Source: Streptomyces paradoxus
GTDB taxonomy: Bacteria > Actinomycetota > Actinomycetes > Streptomycetales > Streptomycetaceae
Direction: 5' to 3'
Length of the DNA stretch: 64,000 nucleotides
NCBI RefSeq assembly: GCF_014202475.1
Contig: NZ_JACHGV010000007.1
Location: forward strand, 186,001 to 250,000
Shown: piece by piece, positions 1 through 7,974 of the stretch
Position numbering within the stretch: the first letter of the stretch is position 1
Layout of the letters: every line of letters begins with the position of its first letter
The notes under the pieces: generated by a model
What the model saw: only the letters and a program-made list of their open reading frames with translations
What the model was told of the DNA's origin: nothing
Databases searched by the model: none
Translations under genes and position numbers: made by a program

Positions 1-779
1 TGCCCGGCGAGCGGCTCGCCCGTGGCGACGACGACCTCGATGTCGCCGGCGTTGAGGAGCGGGTTGTCGAGCAGCGGCCGGAAGAAGTCCATGCCGAGCG
101 CGGGGATGAAGGCGCTGCGCGAGCCGGAGGTGATGAGCACGCGGGGGCGGTCGCCCTTGGCGTACATCCAGGGCTCCAGCGGTATCTGGGGGTTGCCGGC
201 GGTCCAGCGCATGGCCTGGGCGGGTTCGGCGTGGCCGGGCCGCACACTGGGCGGGGTGATGTCGACGAAGAGGGTCGCGTCGGGGATCGCGTCGAGTCCG
301 AACTGCTCCAGTTCCGGGCGCAGTTCGTCGGTGGCGCCCTGCCAGTCGACGTCGGTACGGTCGTAGATGGCCCAGGTGTGGCGGACGAGGGGCACGCCCA
401 GTTTGTGGGCGACGAGCGGGCCGGCGAGATTGTACTCGCCGCCGATCACCACGTCCGGCCGCCACGCCTCGGCGAGTTCGAGGGTGCCCGCGAGGCCGGC
501 TGCGGACAGCCGGGCGAAGCCGCGTCCCGCGAAGTCCATCTCGTGGGCCTCGCCCGTGGGCATGGGCAGCCAGTTGCCCTGCCGGTCCTTGAGCATGGCG
601 TCGGCCATACCCATGGCGGTCACGCCGCGGGCGGGCAGACCGAGACCGGTGATGAGGTCGAGGTTCTCCTCGGGGGCGGCCACGATGACCTCGTGGCCGG
701 CCGTGCGGGCCGCGGAGGCGAGCGGCACGCTGGCGTGCACGGGCGCGGCACCTCCCCCGGCGACGAACAGGAATCGCAT
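1..779 (-). CDS. Glycosyltransferase, GT1/GT-B family, 3' end cut by window
   Basis: The first 259 residues of a glycosyltransferase are visible; the C-terminal nucleotide-sugar binding half lies beyond position 1. The start MRFLFVAGGGAAPVHA, followed by a short spacer and AAGHEVIVAAPEEN, is the usual N-terminal Rossmann fold of antibiotic glycosyltransferases acting on TDP-deoxysugars. The ATG is preceded by AAGGAGAAG, a strong ribosome binding site. It is the most downstream visible gene of a leftward group with the exporter genes. In this cluster it would attach one of the sugars to the aromatic polyketide; pluramycin-type pathways use C-glycosyltransferases, but C- versus O-transfer cannot be read from this fragment. 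The family call is firm, the substrate is inference. Confidence 0.85.
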   Translation of the reverse strand, partial: MRFLFVAGGGAAPVHASVPLASAARTAGHEVIVAAPEENLDLITGLGLPARGVTAMGMADAMLKDRQGNWLPMPTGEAHEMDFAGRGFARLSAAGLAGTLELAEAWRPDVVIGGEYNLAGPLVAHKLGVPLVRHTWAIYDRTDVDWQGATDELRPELEQFGLDAIPDATLFVDITPPSVRPGHAEPAQAMRWTAGNPQIPLEPWMYAKGDRPRVLITSGSRSAFIPALGMDFFRPLLDNPLLNAGDIEVVVATGEPLAG

Positions 780-844
780 GCTTCTCCTTCGGATCGTCCG
801 GGGGCCGCCGGCCGCGGCTGATGCCGTGGCCGGCGGCCCGCCGT

Positions 845-1648
845 TCACTGGCTCACGGCCTTCTTGTAGCGCTGGACGGCCAGCGGCACGAAGATCGCGA
901 GAATCAGCGCCACCCACAGGAACGCGGCGAGGACCGGGTTCTGCAAGGGCCACACTTCGGGTTCGGGCCGGCCCTCCGGGATGTTCCCGAACAACTGCCG
1001 GCAGGCCTCGACCACGGCCGAGACGGGGTTCCAGTCCGCCACCACGCGCAGGACGGTGGGCAGTCCCTCGCTGGGCACGAACGAGTTGGAGATGAAGGTG
1101 AGCGGCAGCAGCACCATGAGCATGGCGTTGCCGAGCACCTCGGGAGACTTCGCCGTCAGACCGATGGCCGCGGTGATCCAGGAGGCGGCGTAGGCGAAGA
1201 GGAACAGCAGCAGGAAGGCGATCGCCGCGTCGACGACGCCGCCCCGGATCCGCCATCCCATCAACAGGCCGGTCAGCGACATCAGCACGATGACCAGCAG
1301 GTTGTTCACCGCGTCGCCGTTGGTGCGGCCGACCAGCACCGCCGACTGCGAGATGGGCAGGGAGCGGAAGCGGTCGATCAGTCCGAGCTTCATGTCGTGG
1401 GCGATGCCGACGCCGGTGTTCGTGGCGGTGAGCAGCATCGTCTGGGTGAGGATGCCGATCACCATGAACTCGCGGTAGTTGGAGCCGTACACGTCGATCG
1501 CGCTGCCGAAGACGAAGCCGAACAGCAGGGCGAAGGCGATCGGTGCGGCGCTGGCGAAGACCACGATGTCGGGGTTGCGCAGGTTCTTGATGACGTTGCG
1601 CTTGGTGAGGGTGACGCCGTCCTCGACGGCCTGGCTCAGGGCGCTCAC
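845..1648 (-). CDS. ABC-2 type transporter permease (DrrB-like)
   Basis: A 267-residue membrane protein with about six hydrophobic segments and the layout of ABC-2 permeases of the daunorubicin-resistance DrrB type. The start is the GTG at 1648, whose codon overlaps the stop of the ATPase gene (GTGA), so the two are translationally coupled. With that ATPase it would form an exporter for the cluster product in the cytoplasmic membrane, giving efflux resistance. The C-terminus (RYKKAVSQ) is the short basic cytoplasmic tail common in the family. A longer reading frame of 420 codons exists on this strand, but its N-terminal part is the ATPase gene read out of frame. Confidence 0.9.
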   Translation of the reverse strand: MSALSQAVEDGVTLTKRNVIKNLRNPDIVVFASAAPIAFALLFGFVFGSAIDVYGSNYREFMVIGILTQTMLLTATNTGVGIAHDMKLGLIDRFRSLPISQSAVLVGRTNGDAVNNLLVIVLMSLTGLLMGWRIRGGVVDAAIAFLLLFLFAYAASWITAAIGLTAKSPEVLGNAMLMVLLPLTFISNSFVPSEGLPTVLRVVADWNPVSAVVEACRQLFGNIPEGRPEPEVWPLQNPVLAAFLWVALILAIFVPLAVQRYKKAVSQ

Positions 1649-2628
1649 TTCACTTCCTCCTTCGCACGGCCGGTGGCCTGTTGTCCGGCCGGCGGCCGTT
1701 CGGTGAGGGCGAGGAACACCTCGTCCATGCTGGGCCTGCGCAGCGTGGTTCCCACCAGGCGGACCTGTGAACGGTCCAGCAGCCGCACGCTGTTGACGAG
1801 GGCCTCGGGTCCGTCGGAGACGGGCACGATGACCCGGTTGTTCTCCTCGTCGACCGAGGTCTCGCCGCCCTGGGCGATCTCGCGCAGCAGGGTGCGGGCC
1901 TCCTCCGCGTCCGAGGCGCTGCCCACGGTGATCTCCAGGCGCTCCCCGCCCACCCGGTCCTTCAGTTCGTCGGGGGTGCCCTCGGCGATGACCTTGCCCT
2001 GGTCCATCACGGTGATCCGGTCGGCCAGTTGGTCGGCCTCCTCCAGGTACTGGGTGGTGAGCAGCAGCGTGCTGCCGCCCCGCACCAGCTCGGCGATGAC
2101 GTCCCACATGGCCATCCGGCTGCGTACGTCCAGGCCGGTCGTGGGTTCGTCGAGGAACAGGACCTGGGGTTTGGAGACCACCGCGCAGGCCAGGTCGACC
2201 CGGCGGCGCATACCGCCCGAGTAGCCCTTGACCGGCCGGTCGGCGTCCTTGGTCAGGCCGAACCGCTCCAGCAGTTCGTCGGCCCGCTGCCTGCTCGCCG
2301 TGGCGCCCAGGTGGTACAGCCTGGCCACCATCCGCAGGTTCTCCCGGGCCGTCAGGTCCTCGTCCACGGCGGCGTACTGGCCGGACAGGCCGATGATCCG
2401 GCGCAGTTCGGCCGCCTTGGTCAGTACGTCGAGGCCGGCCACCGTGGCCCGGCCCGCGTCCGGCCGGAGCAGGGTCGACAGCACCCGCACCGTCGTGGTC
2501 TTGCCCGAGCCGTTGGGGCCCAGCAGTCCGTGGACCGTGCCCTCCCGCACTGTCAGATCGAATCCGTCCAGTGCCTTGTTGGGGCCGAAACTTCTCCTCA
2601 GCCCCTCGGCGACGATCGCGTTCGTCAT
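1645..2628 (-). CDS. ABC transporter ATPase (DrrA-like)
   Basis: A 327-residue ATPase with Walker A GPNGSGKTT at residues 37-45, signature YSGGM at 136-140 and Walker B FLDEP at 158-162, followed by the H-loop region and a C-terminal extension of about 100 residues. That extension is typical of drug-exporting DrrA proteins rather than short nutrient ATPases. It is the first gene of the leftward exporter unit and overlaps the permease start by four bases. In antibiotic clusters this pair pumps out the product. A 7-bp inverted repeat lies about 80 bp upstream and could be its operator. Confidence 0.93.
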   Translation of the reverse strand: MTNAIVAEGLRRSFGPNKALDGFDLTVREGTVHGLLGPNGSGKTTTVRVLSTLLRPDAGRATVAGLDVLTKAAELRRIIGLSGQYAAVDEDLTARENLRMVARLYHLGATASRQRADELLERFGLTKDADRPVKGYSGGMRRRVDLACAVVSKPQVLFLDEPTTGLDVRSRMAMWDVIAELVRGGSTLLLTTQYLEEADQLADRITVMDQGKVIAEGTPDELKDRVGGERLEITVGSASDAEEARTLLREIAQGGETSVDEENNRVIVPVSDGPEALVNSVRLLDRSQVRLVGTTLRRPSMDEVFLALTERPPAGQQATGRAKEEVK

Positions 2629-2710
2629 TGCTCCTCCCTCACCCGCGTGGCGCGAGCTCGCATTGGTGCCCCGACGGCTCCGCCAAGGCGCTCACACCGT
2701 AGGACCGATC

Positions 2711-2729
2711 GCGGACAGCTTTTGTCCGC
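2711..2729. promoter_or_regulatory. Inverted repeat upstream of the exporter, candidate operator
   Basis: GCGGACA, five bases, then TGTCCGC: perfect 7-bp arms about 80 bp upstream of the ATPase start. Its size and place suit a TetR- or PadR-type repressor site, the usual control of DrrAB-like pumps. No such repressor gene is visible in the window, so the regulator is unknown. Confidence 0.35.
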
Positions 2730-3089
2730 CGTAGCCGGGTGCCACGGGAAACTGTCGTCTTCCGCGGGATCGAGCGGTTCACATTCTCCGCTCAGCGCAC
2801 TGGACAGCTAGTTGAATAACGCCGGATCCGCGGGCGGGTGGAGGAGGGTTACGCGTTAACGCGCCATCCGCTCATGCGCACCGGAGGATTTCGGCCGAGG
2901 CAAACAGAAGGTAATGCAACGATCAAGCAGAAATCCTGGTTCCGATCCGCTCCGCGGACGGCAGAAACCCGGAAATGGCCACCCCGCCGGAAAGCGCGTA
3001 CCGCCCCTCCTCTCAGGGTGACGGGAACAGGCCACGGTTCCACCGGGAGAGCGCCTGCTGCCGTCCGGACGCGCGGGCGGTGGCCGCCG

Positions 3090-3118
3090 GTCGAGGCGCA
3101 ATCCAGGCGGTCCATAGC
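3090..3118 (+). promoter_or_regulatory. Weak SARP-like direct repeat
   Basis: GTCGAGG, ATCCAGG and CCATAGC start exactly 11 bp apart, about 130 bp upstream of the secreted-protein gene. Only the first unit matches the TCGA core seen at the other candidate sites in this cluster, so this is a tentative member of the set. Confidence 0.25.
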
Positions 3119-3247
3119 GCGGAGCCCCACGGTGTCGGCACGCGTCATGGGCGCACGGGCTGTACAACGCCCTGCCGTCCGTGGCCGGTTCCGTCCACCT
3201 CCTGTCGCACCAACGGTCCGTCACGGACCAGAAACGGATGACTGACC

Positions 3248-3745
3248 ATGAGCCGGAGTCTCGGTGCCCTCACCCTCGTGGGCGCGCTCGCCCTCGTGCC
3301 CCTTCTCCCGTCGGCCGCGGGAGCCGCCGAGGCCCCCGCGGCGCCGCCCGTCGCCGCATCCGCGCAGCTCAAAGCGGCTCCCGTGGGCGTGTGGAACGGT
3401 ACGGTGAGCTTCCCGAACGGGCAGATCGAGGCGCGGGTGTCGTTCCGGGCGAACGGCACGCTGTGCCTGATCGCCCCGCCCCCCGGGCCCGACGGGGGCA
3501 TCGAGGGGCAGGGGACCTGGCACACCACCGGCCGCAACACCTTCACCTTCACGGTGAAGGAACGGTTCTTCGACGGCGCGGGGAACACCACCGGTTACCT
3601 GCGTGCCACCCACCGGGCCACCCTGCGCGGCGACCGCATCACAACGGTGGGCGAGGGCGCGTTCCTGGACGCGGCCGGACATGAGGAGGACTCCTTCCCC
3701 GTCACGTCCCAGATGCGCCGCGAGAGCCGCAAGGACGCCTGCTGA
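3248..3745 (+). CDS. Small secreted protein of unknown function
   Basis: A 165-residue protein beginning MSRSLGALTLVGALALVPLL, a clear Sec-type signal peptide with probable cleavage after an alanine-rich stretch near residue 27. The mature part alternates short beta-strand-like segments (VGVWNGTVSF, ARVSFRANGT, NTFTFTVKERF), suggesting a small beta-barrel or lipocalin-like fold. There are two cysteines, one in the middle and one as the last residue. I do not recognise the family. It faces the cluster SnoaL-like gene convergently with a gap of only 19 bp. It could bind the product outside the cell, but nothing in the sequence proves that. Confidence 0.7.
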   Translation: MSRSLGALTLVGALALVPLLPSAAGAAEAPAAPPVAASAQLKAAPVGVWNGTVSFPNGQIEARVSFRANGTLCLIAPPPGPDGGIEGQGTWHTTGRNTFTFTVKERFFDGAGNTTGYLRATHRATLRGDRITTVGEGAFLDAAGHEEDSFPVTSQMRRESRKDAC

Positions 3746-3764
3746 ACCGTCCGGCCCGCATCGG

Positions 3765-4187
3765 TCAGGCCGCCGCCGGCCGGTCCCGGAGCAGTGTCCG
3801 GGACCGGGTGCGCAGCCGGCCGTCCACGCGGACCAGGACGTCCGTCACGGCGTAGGTCGACTCGAACCGGACCTGGCCTTCCTTGTCCGTCAGCGTCACG
3901 AGCGACCCGTACGCCACGGTCAGCGCGCCGTCGTCGCCCTGCTCGATCCGGTAGTTGTCGTTCCAGTGCCGGACCACGACCTCCCGGTACCGGGGCAGGG
4001 CGGCGCGGGCGTGCTCCAGCAACGCGCCCCTGCCCTCCAGTTTCTGTCCCCGGTGCACGTGGTGCGTCACGCCGTCCTCGGTGAACGTGTCGGCGTAGCC
4101 CTCGAGGTCCAGCGAGTCCAGCAGGGCCATCTGCCCCGCGTAGAACCGCAGCACCTCCACGTAGAGATCGGTGCTCACCGCTGCCAT
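3765..4187 (-). CDS. SnoaL-like / NTF2-fold protein
   Basis: A 140-residue protein with the SnoaL/NTF2 cone pattern: an N-terminal helix (VEVLRFYAGQMALLDSLDLE), then YADTFTEDGVTHH, and later beta strands (RFESTYAVTDVLVRVDGRLRTRSRTLL). In aromatic polyketide clusters such proteins act as ring cyclases, hydroxylase partners or epimerase-like helpers. Its start overlaps the end of the SARP gene by 13 bp, so both are translated from one message. I cannot decide the exact reaction; closure of a late ring or a hydroxylation step are both possible. Confidence 0.75.
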   Translation of the reverse strand: MAAVSTDLYVEVLRFYAGQMALLDSLDLEGYADTFTEDGVTHHVHRGQKLEGRGALLEHARAALPRYREVVVRHWNDNYRIEQGDDGALTVAYGSLVTLTDKEGQVRFESTYAVTDVLVRVDGRLRTRSRTLLRDRPAAA

Positions 4188-5107
4188 CCGTTGCCCCCCA
4201 TCCTGGTCATCAGATGTCCCGTCCCCGCCGGTTCGCCGACGGGAACGCCGCTCGTCTCCTCGTCACAGCCCGCTCCGGGCACCACCGCGGCCGGAACGGC
4301 GTCGGCGCGCACCGGCCGCCGGACCCCCGGCGGCGCCTCCAGATCGAGCTCGGAGCGCAGCACGGCCCGCTGCAGCCGCTGCAGCCGGACCGACGGCTCC
4401 ACGCCCAGTTCCCGGTTCAGGGTCTGGCGCAGGTTGCGGAACACTTCCAGCGCCTGCGACTGCCGCCCGGCCCGGTAGAGCGAGACCATGTGGTGGGCGC
4501 AGAGGTTCTCGTGCATCGGGTGCTTGGCCGTCAGCACGGTGAGTTCGCTGAGCACGGCGTTGTGCCGGCCGAGCCGTATGTCCGCTCCGATCCTGTTGTC
4601 CAGGGCGATGAGCCTGCTCTCCTCGAGCCTGGCCACCTCGATGCTCAGCGGCATGCCCACCCGCACGTCGGCGAGCGCGTGCCCCTGCCACTGGTCCAGG
4701 GCCCTGCCCAGGTGACGCGAGGCGGCCTCGTAGTCGCCGCGCTCGATGGCCTGGTTGCCCGCGTCCACCAGCTGTTCGTAGACCCATACGTCGACGTCCT
4801 CGGCCGCGACGTCGAGCAGATAACCGTCGAAGCGGGTGACGAGGACGTCCTTGGCACGGGTCGGGGCCCCGGCCGGCAGGGCCGAGTCGATCAGCCTGCG
4901 CAGCTGGAGTATGTAGGTCTGCAGTGTGGTCCGTACGCTCATCGGCGGGCGGTCGCCCCAGAGTTCCTCGATGAGCGCGGGCACCGAGACGATGCGTCCG
5001 GCACTCAGAGCCAGCATGGCCAGAACTTGACGAGGCTTCGCGGCGGTTGGTGTCACCGATCGGCCGTTTAAGGTAGCGTTCAGCTCTCCCAGAAGACGTA
5101 TGCTCAC
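4175..5107 (-). CDS. SARP-family pathway activator with an early TTA codon
   Basis: A 310-residue regulator with the SARP layout: an OmpR-like winged helix at about residues 10-90 (LNGRSVTPTAAKPRQVLAML, then LIEELWG and TLQTYILQLRRLI), followed by a bacterial transcriptional activator domain (about 95-245) ending RQTLNRELGVEPSVRLQ. I chose the GTG at 5107 because GGGGGA precedes it and the protein then begins SIRLLGELNATL like other SARPs. Codon 13 is TTA (plus-strand positions 5069-5071), the rare leucine codon read by the bldA tRNA. SARPs bind direct heptamer repeats spaced 11 bp, and such repeats occur in several promoter regions here. It is probably the main switch of the cluster. Confidence 0.93.
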   Translation of the reverse strand: MSIRLLGELNATLNGRSVTPTAAKPRQVLAMLALSAGRIVSVPALIEELWGDRPPMSVRTTLQTYILQLRRLIDSALPAGAPTRAKDVLVTRFDGYLLDVAAEDVDVWVYEQLVDAGNQAIERGDYEAASRHLGRALDQWQGHALADVRVGMPLSIEVARLEESRLIALDNRIGADIRLGRHNAVLSELTVLTAKHPMHENLCAHHMVSLYRAGRQSQALEVFRNLRQTLNRELGVEPSVRLQRLQRAVLRSELDLEAPPGVRRPVRADAVPAAVVPGAGCDEETSGVPVGEPAGTGHLMTRMGGNGWQR

Positions 5108-5484
5108 TAATTCCCCCAGTAAAGTGCAGCTCCACGGATGGTTAGACCGCGGGACGGTGCCGAGCACTTGCACGTTTGGCCACGTCCTGGCTCGAGGTGC
5201 TGTATGTGATGGGTCAGGCAACCCCCCTGGTCATTACCTGCGGCAGCGACGACCGTCAGCCTATGTACGCCCTGTCAGCCGGTCAACCAATCGACCTCGG
5301 CGAACAATGCGCCATCGACGATCGGATTCCTTCCTAAAACAGTGCTGGAATATTCATCAGCCAACTCGAATCTGACTCGATCGAGGTTGCCGCCCAGCGT
5401 CAGACTTGACATGTTCGGACCAAAATCGGAGGGCCCGCCCCCCGGTTCTTCCAGGTGCGGGCCCCGCGCCGTTCGTCGGCGCGC
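5108..5484. other. Intergenic region carrying the SARP promoter
   Basis: This gap between the ketoreductase and SARP genes (both leftward) is visibly more AT-rich than its surroundings, as expected for a promoter and leader. It holds a two-unit 11-bp phased TCGA repeat at 5365-5382. No ORF in it has convincing coding features. Confidence 0.6.
5365..5382. promoter_or_regulatory. Two-unit SARP-like direct repeat
   Basis: CTCGAAT at 5365 and CTCGATC at 5376 are exactly 11 bp apart, upstream of the SARP gene itself. This spacing is that of SARP operators, so autoregulation is possible. Only two units are present. Confidence 0.35.
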
Positions 5485-6264
5485 TCAGTAATTCCCCAGC
5501 CCCCCGCAGACATTGAGCGCCTGCGCGGTGATCGACGCGGCCGAGTCCGTCACCAAGTAGCCGACCAGTCCCGCCACTTCCTCCGGTGTCGCGTAACGGC
5601 CCAGCGGGATCTTGGCGTTGAACCGGTCGAGGACCTCCTGCTCGGTGATGCCCCAGTGGGCCGCGTAGCCCTGCCGCACCCGGACCGCCATGGGGGTCTC
5701 CACGTAGCCGGGGCACACCGCGTTCACCGTGATGCCGCGCTGGGCCAGTTCGAAGCCCACGGACTTCGTGAAGCCCACGACACCGTGCTTGGACGCCGTG
5801 TACGGAGCCGCGTACATGACGCCCTGCTTGCCCGCGGTCGAGGCGATGTTGACGATACGCCCCCACCCGGCCTCCAGCATGCCGCCGGCCCGCAGCACCT
5901 CCTTGGTCACCCGGAACACACTGGTCAGGTTGGTCTCCAGCACGTCCAGCCAGAGGTCCTCGTCGAGGTCGGCGATCTCCCCGCCACCGCCGCGTCCGGC
6001 GTTGTTGACGAGGATGTCGATCCGGCCGAACCGGTCGGTGGCGGCCGCCACCGCGGCGCCGATCTGCTCGCGCGAGGTGACGTCACAGGACATGCCGTCC
6101 GCCACGCAGCCGGCGTCGCGCAGTTCCTCCACGACCTCGGCGACCTTCTTGCCCTCGCGCGCACAGCCGAAGACGGCGATGCCCTGGCGGGCCATCGTGC
6201 GGGCCGTGGCGAGCCCGATCCCGCTGCTGACGCCCGTGATGAAGGCGGTTCGCGCACCGGTCAT
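5485..6264 (-). CDS. Polyketide ketoreductase, ActIII-like SDR
   Basis: A 259-residue short-chain dehydrogenase with TGVSSGIG at residues 10-17 (NADPH binding), NNAG at 87-90, Ser142 and the Y155-x3-K159 pair. Overall it looks like the C9 ketoreductases of type II PKS (ActIII family), which reduce the ninth carbon carbonyl of the nascent chain while it is held on the ACP. ActIII has a PGG motif just after NNAGR; here that stretch is GGGG, so the residue that guides stereochemistry differs. It is the last gene of a short leftward group with the metallo-beta-lactamase-fold and SRPBCC genes. Confidence 0.92.
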   Translation of the reverse strand: MTGARTAFITGVSSGIGLATARTMARQGIAVFGCAREGKKVAEVVEELRDAGCVADGMSCDVTSREQIGAAVAAATDRFGRIDILVNNAGRGGGGEIADLDEDLWLDVLETNLTSVFRVTKEVLRAGGMLEAGWGRIVNIASTAGKQGVMYAAPYTASKHGVVGFTKSVGFELAQRGITVNAVCPGYVETPMAVRVRQGYAAHWGITEQEVLDRFNAKIPLGRYATPEEVAGLVGYLVTDSAASITAQALNVCGGLGNY

Positions 6265-6333
6265 GTTCTCTCTCCTACTCGTCAGCACGTCAGCTCGTCG
6301 GCTTGGGCCCGACGGCTCGTCATGGACCGCCGG

Positions 6334-7251
6334 TCAGGCGGCGCAGTGCGGCAGGCCGCCGTTGAATTCGGCCATCTCCCGCAGCGAGGCGGCGACATCG
6401 AGGCGCTCCCCGGGGGCGAGCCCGTCGAGCTCCGCGTAGGCGCGGTGCAGATTGCCCACCAGGCGCTCGGCGTCGACGAGCGCGGCGAACGGCCCTGGGT
6501 CGGCGTGCCTGGCCGTCTCCAGGACGGTCCTGCCCTCCCGTCTGCCGTCCTCGGCCAGCCGGCGCAGCCACCGCAGATACGCCTCGGTGGCGTCGAGGAC
6601 CTCCGGGCCACCGGCCGGGCCATGGCCCGGTACGACGATCCGCGGCCCCAGCGCGCGCAGTTCGGCCAGGGCCCGCAGGGAGCCCTCGACGGATCCCATC
6701 AGGACGTACGGGGTGACACCCGACCAGGCGACGTCCCCGGTGAAGAGCACGCCTCGCCGGGGCACCCAGGCGACCACGTCGCTCGCCGTGTGAGCGGGCC
6801 CCACCGTGGACAGCTCCACGGTCACCTCGCCCAGCCGCAGGGTGAGCCGGTCGGTGAACGTCGTGTCGGGCAGGGTGAGTTCGGGCTCGCCCCAGTCGAC
6901 GTCCGGCCAGATGCCGCACAGAGCGAGCCCCGCCTCCGACATGTCGGAGCGGGTCAGCTCGTGGGCGATGACGGTGGCCCGCGGCGCGAACTGGTCGTTG
7001 CCGAAGACGTGGTCGCCGTGGAAGTGGGTGTTGACCACGGCGTCCGGACCGCCGGGGACGACGCGTTCCACGGCCTCGCGCAGGCGTCGCGCTCGCGCGC
7101 GGGTGGCCGCCGTGTCGATCAGCACCGCCTGCCCGCCCGCCGCGATCAGCCCCGCGTTGTTCACGCACCAGCCGCCGGGCAACTGTTCGTAGATGTGGAC
7201 GCCTTCGGCCAGCTCGCGCAGTGCCGGGGGCGCTGCCGTCCCGGCGGCCAC
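6334..7251 (-). CDS. Metallo-beta-lactamase-fold protein, probable cyclase/thioesterase (ActIV-like)
   Basis: A 305-residue protein starting at a GTG, with the zinc motif HFHGDH at residues 76-81 and the downstream metal residues expected in PAHTASD, FTGDVAW and VPGHG. Metallo-beta-lactamase-fold enzymes in type II PKS clusters, such as ActIV of actinorhodin, close later rings and release the chain. The gene sits two bases downstream of the SRPBCC gene and 69 bp upstream of the ketoreductase gene, inside the core PKS region, which supports that role over antibiotic hydrolysis. A general thioesterase role cannot be excluded. Confidence 0.75.
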   Translation of the reverse strand: MAAGTAAPPALRELAEGVHIYEQLPGGWCVNNAGLIAAGGQAVLIDTAATRARARRLREAVERVVPGGPDAVVNTHFHGDHVFGNDQFAPRATVIAHELTRSDMSEAGLALCGIWPDVDWGEPELTLPDTTFTDRLTLRLGEVTVELSTVGPAHTASDVVAWVPRRGVLFTGDVAWSGVTPYVLMGSVEGSLRALAELRALGPRIVVPGHGPAGGPEVLDATEAYLRWLRRLAEDGRREGRTVLETARHADPGPFAALVDAERLVGNLHRAYAELDGLAPGERLDVAASLREMAEFNGGLPHCAA

Positions 7252-7253
7252 CG

Positions 7254-7721
7254 TCAGACCACCTCCGAGAAGCGCTGCAGCGTCTCACCCGGGCTCGGCC
7301 CGTCCAGCGCCTGGAAGATGCGCTCCGCGTCGGGACCGTGCTTGTCCAGCCGGACGTGGGCGAGCTCGACCCGGGTGCGGCCGGGCCCGGCCGGGGTGAA
7401 GACGACCTCGATCTCGCTGGCCCGCTCGTCGTCCGGCACCGACTGCCACCGGCCGTCCACCCGCCAGGTCAGACGCAGCCCGTGCGGGGGATTCCACTCG
7501 AGGACGGTGCCCCAGTCGATCTCGTTGCCCTCCACGTCCCACTCGTAGTAACGGCCGCCAGCCTTCGGCTCCATGGCCAGACCGGCCCGGGGCTTGGACA
7601 GCAGCACGTGCGAGGGCGGCCACCAGTCCGCCATTCGCTCGGTGAACACCTCGAAGCAGCGCCGGGGGTCGGCCTCGACCTCGACCCACTTGCGCACATC
7701 GGGAACGGAACCGTGCGGCAT
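7254..7721 (-). CDS. SRPBCC / AHSA1-type small protein, possible cyclase
   Basis: A 155-residue protein with the START/AHSA1 pattern: KWVEVEADPRRCFEVFTERM, then GGRYYEWDVEGNEIDWGTVL, HGLRLTWRVDG and EIEVVFTPAGPGRTRVEL. The ATG at 7721 has GGAAGGAAGAG upstream. It is the first gene of a leftward group with the cyclase candidate and ketoreductase, divergent from KSalpha. Proteins of this fold act as aromatase/cyclases in aromatic PKS systems, but AHSA1-like members are also common outside them, so its role here is inferred from position. Confidence 0.65.
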   Translation of the reverse strand: MPHGSVPDVRKWVEVEADPRRCFEVFTERMADWWPPSHVLLSKPRAGLAMEPKAGGRYYEWDVEGNEIDWGTVLEWNPPHGLRLTWRVDGRWQSVPDDERASEIEVVFTPAGPGRTRVELAHVRLDKHGPDAERIFQALDGPSPGETLQRFSEVV

Positions 7722-7774
7722 GAACTCTTCCTTCCGCCGGGTGCAGGAGTGTGCCGCCACCGTCATCGGGCCGC

Positions 7775-7803
7775 CTCGACCTCGTGTGGAGCACGGCTCG
7801 AAC
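7775..7803. promoter_or_regulatory. Three-unit SARP-like direct repeat between the KSalpha and SRPBCC operons
   Basis: CTCGACC (7775), GTGGAGC (7786) and CTCGAAC (7797) are exactly 11 bp apart; the middle unit is degenerate. The site lies in the divergent promoter region of the minimal PKS genes and the cyclase/ketoreductase group, where a SARP would control both. Confidence 0.45.
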
Positions 7804-7974
7804 CCCCGGGCCGGCACACCCGCGCGTGGCGCGTTCCAACGCCACTGGACCGTGAGTCGAGGACCGCGGCGCAGGCTGGCGGGCGCGCACGGTCCGTCCG
7901 TCCCGAGTGGTGCCGCGAGCGGCACGAGTGACACCGGCCCGCGCCATCCGACTCACGCACCGCGAAGGAGCCCC

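Larger units (their letters stand above)
2629..3247. other. Intergenic region, divergent promoters
   Basis: This gap separates the leftward exporter operon from a rightward secreted-protein gene, so it should hold two divergent promoters. It contains the 7-bp inverted repeat at 2711-2729 and a weak SARP-like phased repeat at 3090-3118. Short open frames exist on both strands but lack convincing ribosome binding sites or protein-like composition, so I call no gene here. Confidence 0.6.

Noticed and set aside
6334..7251. Metallo-beta-lactamase-fold gene as antibiotic resistance
   Set aside because: Its place among cyclase and ketoreductase genes fits an ActIV-like cyclase better; the fold alone does not mean lactamase.
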